Source: Helcococcus kunzii ATCC 51366 (GTDB lineage: Bacteria > Bacillota > Clostridia > Tissierellales > Peptoniphilaceae). From it: 64,000 nt of DNA. The position numbers and the translations under genes were made by a program. Location of the stretch: NCBI RefSeq assembly GCF_000245755.1, contig NZ_JH601088.1, forward strand, positions 488,391 through 552,390. The letters run 5' to 3'. The notes below the pieces were generated by a model. The model saw only the letters and a list, made by a program, of their open reading frames with translations. It was not told the origin of the DNA and searched no databases. Positions 9,324 through 16,805 of the stretch are shown here, piece by piece (position 1 is the stretch's first letter; each line of letters starts with the position of its first letter).

Positions 9324-9770
9324 TTGAAGAAAGTAATTTTAATTGTTTTGAGTTTGATATTTATAACCGCATGTTCAAAACAAAATGAAGAAAATGTTAA
9401 AGATGGTTTTAAGAAAACGGATAAATATAATCAAACCATATATCTGCCTACAAATTGGGGAGTAAAATCTGGGATTTATGGAGATCATTATACTAATTTT
9501 GAAGATATAATTCTTATTCAAGATATTAAATCGGATATGACTGAAGAGCTAAAAACTTCATTAAATTTTTACCATCCTGGTTTAATTAAATTATTTGATG
9601 AACTGATTTTAGAACAAAAAGATGATCATTATGTAAGTATAATTACAAGAGAAAAAGTAAAATATCTTATTTCTAAAAAAATCAAAAATGAAGGTAAAGA
9701 TGCTTTGCTTTCTATAGTATCCGATACTCAGGAAAGAGCATATGAATTATACAAACAAATCTTTAGATAA
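9324..9770 (+). CDS. Lipoprotein of the pilus locus
   Basis: A 148-residue protein with TTG start and GGAGG at 9312-9316. The signal peptide ends in a lipobox (IFITAC, Cys at ~17), so it should be anchored to the outer face of the membrane. The remainder shows no motif I recognise. It overlaps the next gene by 29 bp and is embedded in the pilus operon, so a role in pilus assembly or anchoring is plausible but unproven. Confidence 0.6.
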   Translation: MKKVILIVLSLIFITACSKQNEENVKDGFKKTDKYNQTIYLPTNWGVKSGIYGDHYTNFEDIILIQDIKSDMTEELKTSLNFYHPGLIKLFDELILEQKDDHYVSIITREKVKYLISKKIKNEGKDALLSIVSDTQERAYELYKQIFR

Positions 9771-10803
9771 AAACAGTGGTTCAGCTACAATTGAAGCAAG
9801 TTTAGTATTTATTGTTTTCGTAGTTGGTTATTTGGTTTTACATAGTCTATCAATAAACCTTTTAGTAGAATCCATTACTAGAAAAGCCTTATTTGAAACG
9901 GGTATGGATATCTCTAGTTATATACAATTCATTGACTCCTTTGAAAAAATAGACAATATTAAAACTGAATCTATCAACTACGAAGACTATAAAGATATAA
10001 TTATTGAAAACATCAATAATGAAAATAAGCTGATTAAAGATTTAATAAAACTTGCGAAGAAAGATATTTCAAATGAAACAAAAAGAGTAACTTATAGCAA
10101 TATCACAAAAAAGATTTTAGAAAAGAAAATGGATTCAATTAAAAATGATGTAAATTTTGAAAATTTAGGTATAGTAAATGGAAAATCTGGCATTAAAGTG
10201 TCTGATATAAATGTATTAGAAAATTCTAACGCATTAGAAATAGCCATAAATTATACTTTTAATTTAGATAAATTTGGAATGTTTTCTTTAAAGAACAATG
10301 TTAAGCAATGCATTAACATTGGAACGTGGGCAAGAAAAGGTGGAAATGGTAATGATGCAAATTCGACTATTTGGAATGAATCTAATTTTATTAGAGGGAG
10401 ATATTTTGCAGATCATTTAAGGAAAGAGCACCCTGGAATCGTTATAAAAAAGGGCAGTGGTGTAGATTTATTTGATGTAGAGAATAATACAATTATTCAA
10501 GTATATTCCTTAAATATTTTCAATAAGACATATAGTGAGAAAAAAGAAGAAAAACATTTTTTGAAAGAAGAGTTTTTTAAAACTGTTAAATCATACTATA
10601 AAAAACTATTACTAAATATAAAAAATATGAACAATAATTTTATTTCTAATGATGGAAAAAGTTATGAGATTTCAAACCCTAAAGAGAAATTAGTAATAGT
10701 ATTACCAGAGGAGGCAAAGGAATTGTTTGATTTAAAAAATATTAAAAAAGAAATTGGAAATGTAGAGTTTCTATATATGGAAAAGGCATTAAATGATAAT
10801 TAG
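9742..10803 (+). CDS. Large TadE-like pseudopilin
   Basis: A 353-residue protein with SGSATIEASLVFIVFVVGYL near the N terminus. This is the TadE-type class III signal with Glu five residues after the cleavage Gly, followed by a hydrophobic helix. A long extracellular region follows, much larger than in a standard TadE. The C-terminal part (~210-353) has a mixed alpha/beta character with no motif I recognise. It could be a tip adhesin or a minor pilin carrying an extra domain. It is translationally coupled to both neighbours by overlap. Confidence 0.62.
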   Translation: MNYTNKSLDKNSGSATIEASLVFIVFVVGYLVLHSLSINLLVESITRKALFETGMDISSYIQFIDSFEKIDNIKTESINYEDYKDIIIENINNENKLIKDLIKLAKKDISNETKRVTYSNITKKILEKKMDSIKNDVNFENLGIVNGKSGIKVSDINVLENSNALEIAINYTFNLDKFGMFSLKNNVKQCINIGTWARKGGNGNDANSTIWNESNFIRGRYFADHLRKEHPGIVIKKGSGVDLFDVENNTIIQVYSLNIFNKTYSEKKEEKHFLKEEFFKTVKSYYKKLLLNIKNMNNNFISNDGKSYEISNPKEKLVIVLPEEAKELFDLKNIKKEIGNVEFLYMEKALNDN

Positions 10804-11293
10804 CATTCTTACATATAACAAATTTAAAGAGGAAATGGAAAAAAGAAATTTATATTTACTCCTAATCATAAGTTTACTCTTTTACATTTTTTATAACAAA
10901 ATAGAATACTTTATTTTATCAGTGATGTTAAATATCTCGATAATTGATATTAAAAAGAAAATAATTCCAAATGAATTTCTTATAATTCTTCTGCCATTCA
11001 CTTTGCTTAATATAGACTTTTCTTTTAATGTATTTAAGCTTCTAAGCATCATATTTATTATTATTCTGATTCTTATTTCACATTTTACTCAGATTATAGG
11101 GATGGGAGATGTGAAATTACTGTCGATATTATATCTAATTAAAGGCGTTTATTTTATGCACGCATTTTTTATTAATATTTCGATAGTACTTTTCATATTC
11201 TCCTTAATTCTTGTAATCAAATCGAAATCAACAAAAAAAAGTTTTGCTTTGGCTCCAATAATTCTATTATCTTATATATTAACAATAAACTAG
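10793..11293 (+). CDS. tadV: Prepilin peptidase, A24 family (TadV/CpaA-like)
   Basis: Membrane aspartyl protease that cleaves Flp/TadE class III signals. At 166 residues it is the short form without the N-methyltransferase domain, as in TadV. Both catalytic aspartates are visible: IIDIKKKIIPN (Asp ~52) and the GMGDVK motif (~103-108). It has several membrane segments. It supplies the processing activity for the three prepilin-like proteins upstream. The start overlaps the preceding stop by 11 bp. Confidence 0.85.
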   Translation: MIISILTYNKFKEEMEKRNLYLLLIISLLFYIFYNKIEYFILSVMLNISIIDIKKKIIPNEFLIILLPFTLLNIDFSFNVFKLLSIIFIIILILISHFTQIIGMGDVKLLSILYLIKGVYFMHAFFINISIVLFIFSLILVIKSKSTKKSFALAPIILLSYILTIN

Positions 11294-11301
11294 AGGTAAA
11301 A

Positions 11302-12549
11302 ATGAAAAAGATATTTATATTCTTCTGTTCCATTCTTATAGCTGTTTCATGGTATTTAAATATAAATAGCGAGGTTACTATTATTAATAAGAGTAAAAAC
11401 TATCTGCAAATAGCTAATAATTACTTTGATAAGGGCCTATATATTGATGCGATAGACTATTACAATTTGTCTTATGAAATAAAGCAAGAGAATGAAACTA
11501 AAGAAAAAATCTATGAAACATATTTGAAATTAAATGAATTCGATAAGGCATTTAATTATTTAAAAATGTTGAAAGACAAGAAAACAAAAAAGCAAAAAGA
11601 ATTTTTAAATCATCTCCTTTCGATTGAAGAATATAGCAAATACAATTATTTCTTAAATCTTGTAGACAAAGAAACACAAAAAGAATTTGAAAGAAATAAC
11701 TATTTTCTATATAAAGATTTAGAAATAAGTTTTGATGATATAAAATTTAATCCAAATAATGATATTATTTTTGCCAAACTTGGGGATAACTGGAATGTTA
11801 TCAATAATCGTGGAAAATCTACAACTCCGAAGTATCTTGACATTTTATATAAAGATGGAGGAATGTTAACCGTTAATGATAAAAATTCAATTAAAGTAAT
11901 CGATAAGGCTAATAATATAAGATCAAATATTACGGTTAATAATGTTATGGGATTTAAAGATGGATTTATGGTACAAATTAATGATAGTAAACAATCATAT
12001 ATCGATAGAACAAATAAAGAAGTCTCTCAAAGATATACAAAAGCGTCTAATTTTTCTAATAATACAGCAGTAGTCTTTGATGATAAAAATTATTTGATCA
12101 ATAAAAATTTTGAGAAGAAGAAAGAATTAGAGGGCGGAGGATTTAAAGTTAATAAATTTAATGACGCAATTATTGACAATAAACTAATAGTAAAAATTGA
12201 TAAGAAATTTAAAATTTATGATTTAATAAATGACAAATATTCAGCCTCATATGACGATATAGATTTTAGTTATGGTGAATGTATAGCAGTAAAGAAAAAA
12301 TCGAAATGGGGTTATATCAATCAAGAATTTGAAGAGATTATTTCACCTAAATATGACTATGCTGAATCGTTTAGTGCTGGAATAGCAATTGTAAAAAATA
12401 AAAGAAAATATTTTGTGATAGATGAAAATGGAAATGAGCATAAAATAGGGAATAAACCATTAAAAACATTTAATAATGAAGGCATTAGCTTTATAAAGAA
12501 AGATAAAAAATGGAATATGATAAAATTAGTGAGGTATATAAATGATTGA
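11302..12549 (+). CDS. Exported TPR and WG-repeat protein
   Basis: A 415-residue protein with an N-terminal membrane anchor or uncleaved signal (KKIFIFFCSILIAVSWYL). TPR-like helical pairs follow at ~30-110 (ANNYFDKGLYIDAIDYYNLS, YLKLNEFDKAFNYLKML). Then come WG-type beta repeats (DNWNVINNRGKSTTPKYLD; KSKWGYINQEFEEIISPKYD; KYFVIDENGN). WG repeats are of unknown function, possibly protein binding. It lies at the end of the pilus operon and overlaps the next gene by 8 bp. Confidence 0.6.
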   Translation: MKKIFIFFCSILIAVSWYLNINSEVTIINKSKNYLQIANNYFDKGLYIDAIDYYNLSYEIKQENETKEKIYETYLKLNEFDKAFNYLKMLKDKKTKKQKEFLNHLLSIEEYSKYNYFLNLVDKETQKEFERNNYFLYKDLEISFDDIKFNPNNDIIFAKLGDNWNVINNRGKSTTPKYLDILYKDGGMLTVNDKNSIKVIDKANNIRSNITVNNVMGFKDGFMVQINDSKQSYIDRTNKEVSQRYTKASNFSNNTAVVFDDKNYLINKNFEKKKELEGGGFKVNKFNDAIIDNKLIVKIDKKFKIYDLINDKYSASYDDIDFSYGECIAVKKKSKWGYINQEFEEIISPKYDYAESFSAGIAIVKNKRKYFVIDENGNEHKIGNKPLKTFNNEGISFIKKDKKWNMIKLVRYIND

Positions 12550-13171
12550 AAAAAATTATAAAAAAGAAAATTCTAACACCATAGTGTTAAATATGATAAA
12601 AAATAATAAAATTGATAACATTTTAGACTATAAAATAAATGAAAACAAAATAATCTATAACATAGATGGAAAAATTTCATTAAAAGAAGTAATAGGGAAT
12701 CAAATAAATTCCATTGAATTTATAAAGTTAATAGATTTAATATCAAAAATATTAATTACTTTAGAATCCTATATGATTTCAAGTAGTAACATATATCTGA
12801 ATTTAGAGGATATATATATGACACAGTCAAGAGAATTATATTTAATGGTTAATCCATCATTAAATACAAATAATGATATAAAATCAATGTTTCAAAATAT
12901 ATACTTAAATAAAATAATCGAAACAAAACCAGATTCAATTAACTTAATCAAAATAAATAACTATTTCAATTCAAATGATTATTCTGTTTCTGGTTTAAGA
13001 AAAATGATTCTAAATATATCGAACGAAAAAAAAGATGTAGAAGAGGAAAAAAATTTTAAAAATTTAAATTCCACACCACAAAAAGCCAATAACAATAATT
13101 TAAAACCGCTTAAAAAAACCACTATATTTAGTCGTTTCTTTCAAACACAAAAACAAAATATAGTAAAATAA
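12542..13171 (+). CDS. DUF6382-like protein without FHA domain
   Basis: A 209-residue protein. The N-terminal ~165 residues resemble the DUF6382 domain found next to Tad loci in Firmicutes: NTIVLNMIKNNKIDNILDY, then a YNIDGKISLKE segment, then LISKILITLESYMISSSNIYLNLEDIYM. In relatives this is usually followed by a phosphothreonine-binding FHA domain. Here it ends in a basic, Asn-rich tail (KKTTIFSRFFQTQKQ), so the FHA part is missing. It is the last gene of the operon. There is no obvious terminator between it and the tRNA promoters. Confidence 0.45.
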   Translation: MIEKNYKKENSNTIVLNMIKNNKIDNILDYKINENKIIYNIDGKISLKEVIGNQINSIEFIKLIDLISKILITLESYMISSSNIYLNLEDIYMTQSRELYLMVNPSLNTNNDIKSMFQNIYLNKIIETKPDSINLIKINNYFNSNDYSVSGLRKMILNISNEKKDVEEEKNFKNLNSTPQKANNNNLKPLKKTTIFSRFFQTQKQNIVK

Positions 13172-13188
13172 AAAAATTTAAAAAAAAT

Positions 13189-13217
13189 TTGACAAAAATA
13201 ATTTATTTATGTATTAT
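13189..13217 (+). promoter_or_regulatory. Upstream tandem promoter P1 of tRNA operon
   Basis: TTGACA (13189-13194), 17-bp spacer, TATTAT (13212-13217). It has the same -35, -10 and spacer as the second promoter 84 bp downstream. Confidence 0.75.
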
Positions 13218-13272
13218 ATAAAAGTACTCTAAATGAACGAGTTACTTAAATAACGATTATAATAAAATAAAT

Positions 13273-13301
13273 TTGACAAAAGTTTCGATTTGTTATATTA
13301 T
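13273..13301 (+). promoter_or_regulatory. Downstream tandem promoter P2 of tRNA operon
   Basis: TTGACA (13273-13278), 17-bp spacer, TATTAT (13296-13301). The first tRNA begins 18 bp after the -10. Confidence 0.82.
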
Positions 13302-13318
13302 AATGTAGTCACATTAGT

Positions 13319-13393
13319 GGCCCTATGGTCAAGCGGTTAAGACATCACCCTTTCACGGTGGTATCCCGGGTTCGAGTCCCGGTAGGGTCACCA
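13319..13393 (+). tRNA. tRNA-Glu (TTC)
   Basis: Cloverleaf with GGCCCTA/TAGGGTC acceptor stem, anticodon TTC in loop CTTTCAC, T-loop TTCGAGT and encoded CCA. First gene of a 15-tRNA operon. Confidence 0.95.
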
Positions 13394-13399
13394 ATATAT

Positions 13400-13475
13400 G
13401 GGCGTTTAGCTCAGTTGGGAGAGCATCTGCCTTACAAGCAGGGGGTCATAGGTTCAAGTCCTATAACGCCCACCA
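13400..13475 (+). tRNA. tRNA-Val (TAC)
   Basis: GGGCGTT/AACGCCC acceptor stem, anticodon TAC in loop CTTACAA, CCA encoded. Confidence 0.95.
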
Positions 13476-13488
13476 TATATTTTTTAGT

Positions 13489-13565
13489 GGCCCGGTAGTT
13501 CAGTTGGTTAGAATGCCAGCCTGTCACGCTGGAGGTCAGGGGTTCGAGCCCCCTTCGGGTCGCCA
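13489..13565 (+). tRNA. tRNA-Asp (GTC)
   Basis: GGCCCGG/TCGGGTC acceptor stem, discriminator G as expected for Asp, anticodon GTC in loop CTGTCAC, CCA encoded. Confidence 0.95.
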
Positions 13566-13610
13566 ATAAATTAATCAATTAAATAATAACAGAAATATTT
13601 TGAATAGCAT

Positions 13611-13686
13611 GCTGGTGTAGCTCAATAGGTAGAGCAATTGATTTGTAATCAATAGGTTGGGGGTTCAAGTCCTCTCACCAGCTCCA
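13611..13686 (+). tRNA. tRNA-Thr (TGT)
   Basis: GCTGGTG/CACCAGC acceptor stem, anticodon TGT in loop TTTGTAA, CCA encoded. Confidence 0.94.
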
Positions 13687-13693
13687 ATTAAAT

Positions 13694-13779
13694 GGAGGAG
13701 TTCCCGAGTCGGCCAAAGGGGACGGACTGTAAATCCGTTAGCTCAGCTTTCAGTGGTTCAAATCCACTCTCCTCCACCA
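13694..13779 (+). tRNA. tRNA-Tyr (GTA)
   Basis: GGAGGAG/CTCCTCC acceptor stem, anticodon GTA, long variable arm as in bacterial tRNA-Tyr, CCA encoded. Confidence 0.94.
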
Positions 13780-13811
13780 ATTTTATATTAGGGGTTCCTA
13801 TTTAAGAATAT

Positions 13812-13885
13812 GCGGGTGTAGCTCAGTGGTAGAGCCCCAGCCTTCCAAGCTGGTTGCGAGGGTTCGACTCCCTTCACCCGCTCCA
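13812..13885 (+). tRNA. tRNA-Gly (TCC)
   Basis: GCGGGTG/CACCCGC acceptor stem, anticodon TCC in loop CTTCCAA, CCA encoded. Confidence 0.94.
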
Positions 13886-13888
13886 CTA

Positions 13889-13965
13889 GGACCTATAGCT
13901 CAGCAGGATAGAGCAACGGCCTTCTAAGCCGTGTGTCGGAGGTTCGAATCCTCCTAGGTTCGCCA
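13889..13965 (+). tRNA. tRNA-Arg (TCT)
   Basis: GGACCTA/TAGGTTC acceptor stem, anticodon TCT in loop CTTCTAA, discriminator G, CCA encoded. Only 3 bp separate it from the preceding tRNA. Confidence 0.94.
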
Positions 13966-13972
13966 CAAATTT

Positions 13973-14048
13973 TGGGGTATAGCCAAGTCGGTAAGGCACA
14001 AGACTTTGACTCTTGCATTCCTAGGTTCGAGTCCTAGTACCCCAGCCA
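13973..14048 (+). tRNA. tRNA-Gln (TTG)
   Basis: TGGGGTA/TACCCCA acceptor stem beginning with U as is usual for Gln, anticodon TTG in loop CTTTGAC, CCA encoded. Confidence 0.95.
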
Positions 14049-14053
14049 TATAT

Positions 14054-14129
14054 GACCCGTTAGCTCAGTAGGTAGAGCACTTGGCTTTTAACCAAGGTGT
14101 CCGGAGTTCGAGCCTCCGACGGGTCACCA
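14054..14129 (+). tRNA. tRNA-Lys (TTT)
   Basis: GACCCGT/ACGGGTC acceptor stem, anticodon TTT in loop CTTTTAA, CCA encoded. Confidence 0.95.
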
Positions 14130-14152
14130 TTTTTTAATATTATGTTTAGTAC

Positions 14153-14241
14153 GGAGGGGTACCGAAGTGGCCATAACGGGGCGGTCTTGAAAACCGTTAG
14201 CGTGAAAGCGCACGTGGGTTCGAATCCCACCTCCTCCGCCA
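14153..14241 (+). tRNA. tRNA-Ser (TGA)
   Basis: GGAGGGG/CTCCTCC acceptor stem, anticodon TGA, long class II variable arm, discriminator G, CCA encoded. Confidence 0.94.
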
Positions 14242-14248
14242 ATGTTTT

Positions 14249-14339
14249 GGAGAAGTACTCAAGAGGCCGAAGAGGACGCACTGCTAACGCGTTAGGCGGG
14301 TGAAACCGTGCGAGGGTTCGACTCCCTCCTTCTCCGCCA
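14249..14339 (+). tRNA. tRNA-Ser (GCT)
   Basis: Acceptor stem beginning GGAGAAG, anticodon GCT in loop CTGCTAA, long class II variable arm, discriminator G, CCA encoded. Confidence 0.94.
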
Positions 14340-14373
14340 TTTAAGTACTTCTTTTTTATAGATTTTGAGATTA

Positions 14374-14449
14374 GCCTGGATAGCTCAGTAGGTAGAGCAA
14401 CGGATTGAAGCTCCGTGTGTCGCTGGTTCAATTCCGGCTCCAGGCACCA
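14374..14449 (+). tRNA. tRNA-Phe (GAA)
   Basis: GCCTGGA/TCCAGGC acceptor stem, anticodon GAA in loop TTGAAGC, T-stem GCTGG/CCGGC with one G-T pair, CCA encoded. Confidence 0.93.
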
Positions 14450-14473
14450 ATAAATGGCCAACTTAATAGCCTT

Positions 14474-14549
14474 AGGGGTATAGTTCAGTTGGCAGAACGT
14501 TGGTCTCCAAAACCAAATGTCGAGGGTTCGAGTCCTTCTACCCCTGCCA
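14474..14549 (+). tRNA. tRNA-Trp (CCA)
   Basis: AGGGGTA/TACCCCT acceptor stem beginning with A, anticodon CCA in loop CTCCAAA, discriminator G, 3' CCA encoded. Confidence 0.95.
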
Positions 14550-14554
14550 AGTAT

Positions 14555-14631
<77 letters not shown>

Positions 14632-14647
14632 CATTTTTTAAATATTT

Positions 14648-14724
14648 GGGCCATTAGCTCAGTTGGTTAGAGCGCACGGCTCATAACCGTTAGGTCCCGG
14701 GTTCAAGTCCCTGATGGCCCACCA
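14648..14724 (+). tRNA. tRNA-Met, elongator type (CAT)
   Basis: GGGCCAT/ATGGCCC acceptor stem with a paired first base, so not the initiator tRNA. Anticodon CAT in loop CTCATAA, CCA encoded. A lysidine-modified tRNA-Ile (CAT) cannot be excluded from sequence alone. Last gene of the operon. Confidence 0.85.
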
Positions 14725-14740
14725 AATATGACGAATTGCG

Positions 14741-14767
14741 AAACAGCTAGAAATAGCTGTTTTTTTG
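14741..14767 (+). terminator. Terminator of tRNA operon
   Basis: AAACAGCTA/TAGCTGTTT hairpin with a GAAA loop followed by seven T, 16 bp after the last tRNA. Confidence 0.85.
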
Positions 14768-14810
14768 ATGCTTTCAACATTTGTGAGCATTTAGAGTTTT
14801 TACCGTTATT

Positions 14811-14958
14811 ACCTATTTGTACCTATAAATACCCCCTTGTACCTGATTTACTGGAATATTTACTGGAACATTTACTGGAACGTTTTATAACGTTTACTGG
14901 AACGGTCCAAATTCTCTGTGATTAAGTTATTATCAGGTACACATAGGTGCAAATAGGT
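14811..14958. repeat. Four TTTACTGGAA direct repeats inside an inverted repeat
   Basis: TTTACTGGAA occurs at 14847, 14859, 14871 and 14893 (spacing 12, 12, 22 bp). The block is flanked by inverted arms. ACCTATTTG-ACCTAT...GTACCTG at 14811-14845 pairs with the segment 14934-14958, the left arm carrying about 10 extra bases. It lies just behind the tRNA operon terminator. No gene is visible here. It could be a protein-binding or attachment region left by an element, but no integrase is nearby. Confidence 0.6.
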
Positions 14959-15046
14959 GTTTTATCAAGGTTCCTCAATCTCAGTTAGTGGAATTCTATC
15001 AGATATTGATTAACCCATTTATTGGAAATTGTTGGATCATTCCATC

Positions 15047-15087
15047 TTTACATGTGTATTTTGAAATACTTTATTTACACATGTAAA
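15047..15087. repeat. Single 41-bp palindrome
   Basis: Perfect 11-bp arms TTTACATGTGT/ACACATGTAAA around a 19-bp AT-rich centre, in non-coding DNA. The length is close to that of the units of the palindromic arrays elsewhere in the window, but there is only one copy. Confidence 0.6.
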
Positions 15088-15313
15088 TTGTGTAAAAATC
15101 AAACAAAAAATGACACGCAATAATAATTGAAAAATGGTCCATATATATTAGTAATAGTAAAATTTTAATTCAGTTTTATTTTGTCTTTTTATTATTCTTC
15201 GAGCTTATAAATATTGATATTAGAGGTTATACCTCAGCAGGTATAGATAAAATATCATTTTATTAATCAACACTATTTTTTAAAGAACCATATTAAAGCT
15301 TACTTTTATTTTT

Positions 15314-15567
15314 ACTTGGTTATTTCTTATTATTTAAATTTACCAAGTATTAATTTTGACCAAATTACTTGGTAAATTCATATATTTAAAATTACCAAGT
15401 AGTTTTTTCGATCAATTTACTTGGTTATTTTTAAATCCTCAAATTCCCAAGTAATTTTTTCTCAATATTTGTAAAAAAAATACTTTGTAAAATTAGTATT
15501 TTAAAATAACCAAGTAATTTTAACAAATTTACTACTTGGTAAAATAAATATTTTAAAATAACCAAGT
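15314..15567. repeat. Palindromic array A (ACTTGGT...ACCAAGT, 5 units)
   Basis: Five imperfect palindromes of 34-35 bp, at 15314-15348, 15367-15400, 15419-15452, 15482-15515 and 15534-15567. Each opens with ACTTGGT and closes with ACCAAGT, with single changes in units 3 and 4. The centres are AT-rich and not conserved. Start-to-start pitch is 53, 52, 63 and 52 bp, all close to whole multiples of the 10.5-bp helical turn. The rest of the roughly 1-kb gap 14768-15790 holds no gene that I can see. Confidence 0.85.
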
Positions 15568-15712
15568 AAATTGTTAATGATTTTTTTCTGATATAGATAA
15601 AAGTAGGGATATGGAAGATATTTTTAATATTGTTTAAAGAAGTATTTTACATCGATATTATTTTCATTTTAATAAACTGTTTAACATTAATACTGTAAAA
15701 AAGCTAAATTAA

Positions 15713-15749
15713 AAATAGTGTTAATGAGTTTTAATCATTAACACTATTT
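15713..15749 (-). terminator. Terminator of the minus-strand lipoprotein gene
   Basis: Perfect 15-bp stem AAATAGTGTTAATGA/TCATTAACACTATTT with a 7-nt loop. On the minus strand it is followed by a run of T, and it lies 43 bp past the stop codon of the gene at 15793. Confidence 0.75.
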
Positions 15750-15792
15750 AGTGAAGAATTAAGATATTTTATAAATAATTCTTTAGCTAAAA

Positions 15793-16472
15793 TTATTTAA
15801 TTTTAAACCATAAGCTATCTTTGTAAACAAGATAACCATTATCATCTTTAGGGATTACTAGTCCAACTTTTCCTGTAGTTTCTCCACCTTCATAAACTTT
15901 AGCATGAAGATTATTATCAATAGATAAATAATTATTTGAACGATATTCAGAGAAATCACTCTTAAAGTATTTAAAGTCAGAATCGGATACTAAATAAGGT
16001 CTGTCATCTTCTGGTTCATATTTTACTAATTTATAATCAACATCAAAAATCAATGCTTCTTCATTTTTATCAAATTCATTAAATTGATTAGATTCTAAAG
16101 TTTTTTTCTTACCTTTTTCACCTCGTGTTAAATTTTTTAATTTTAAGTTAAAATCTATTCTATTTCCTAAATATTCTCCAGACAATTCTGCTAATTCATC
16201 GATATTATATGGATTTTTTCTTGTGTTTTTTTATGTTCTTTTTCTGGTGAATCATTGTTATTTACGGTCGAAGTATCATCTGTATTATTTGTTTCCTCGT
16301 TTAATAAATAATTTATTTGATCTTTTAATCCTTCAACTTGTTTTTTAAGTTCTTCATTTTCTGCTTCTAATTTTTTATAATCATTATTATTTTTTATATC
16401 AGCAGAAGCATTATTGTTACATCCTGTAGCTAATAATAAGCATACTAGTATAAGTGCGAATATTTTTTTCAT
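15793..16472 (-). pseudogene. Lipoprotein gene with frameshift at a poly-A tract
   Basis: The 5' part (16472-16191) encodes a signal peptide with lipobox LLATGC (Cys ~18), a coiled coil (~32-60) and a Thr/Asn-rich linker, then runs into a stop. The 3' part (from 16185) is in another frame and encodes ~130 residues ending in a beta-rich segment (VGLVIPKDDNGYLVYKDSLWFKIK). Adding one A in either of two adjacent A-runs joins the frames into one lipoprotein of about 228 residues, through NPYNIDELAELSGEYLG. The runs are 16226-16232 (seven) and 16214-16219 (six), read as T on the plus strand. The pieces have no independent Shine-Dalgarno, so this is one gene. It is broken, mis-sequenced or switched by slippage. 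The function is unknown; the C-terminal part is extracellular. The upstream piece starts with ATG behind GGAGGAATA. Confidence 0.7.
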
Positions 16473-16805
16473 ATTATTCCTCCGAAAAAAATTATAATTT
16501 ATTCTATTTTTTGTTTAATAGATATTGTGATTATATGTAAGTAAAGTAAAATATTATATTCATTAATAATTCTAATCATTTTACTTATTATTAAATTAAT
16601 ATTTATAAAATTCATTAATCCTTTTTTTTACGTTTTATAGGGGATTTATTATTTTTAAGCAAATAATTATAAATGAGCACATTTACAGTATAAACATTAT
16701 TTAATAATAATGTATTAATTTTGAGCTATTAAATTCTTACATAATATGGGATAATAGAAGTGAATAGTAGAATGAAAGTTATTATTGCAATTAGTATTTA
16801 ACACC

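Noticed and set aside
14648..14724. Initiator tRNA-fMet
   Set aside because: The first base pair of the acceptor stem is G-C; an initiator has an unpaired C-A.
14728..14925. 65-codon plus-strand frame after the tRNA operon
   Set aside because: It spans the operon terminator and the TTTACTGGAA repeats and has no ribosome-binding site.
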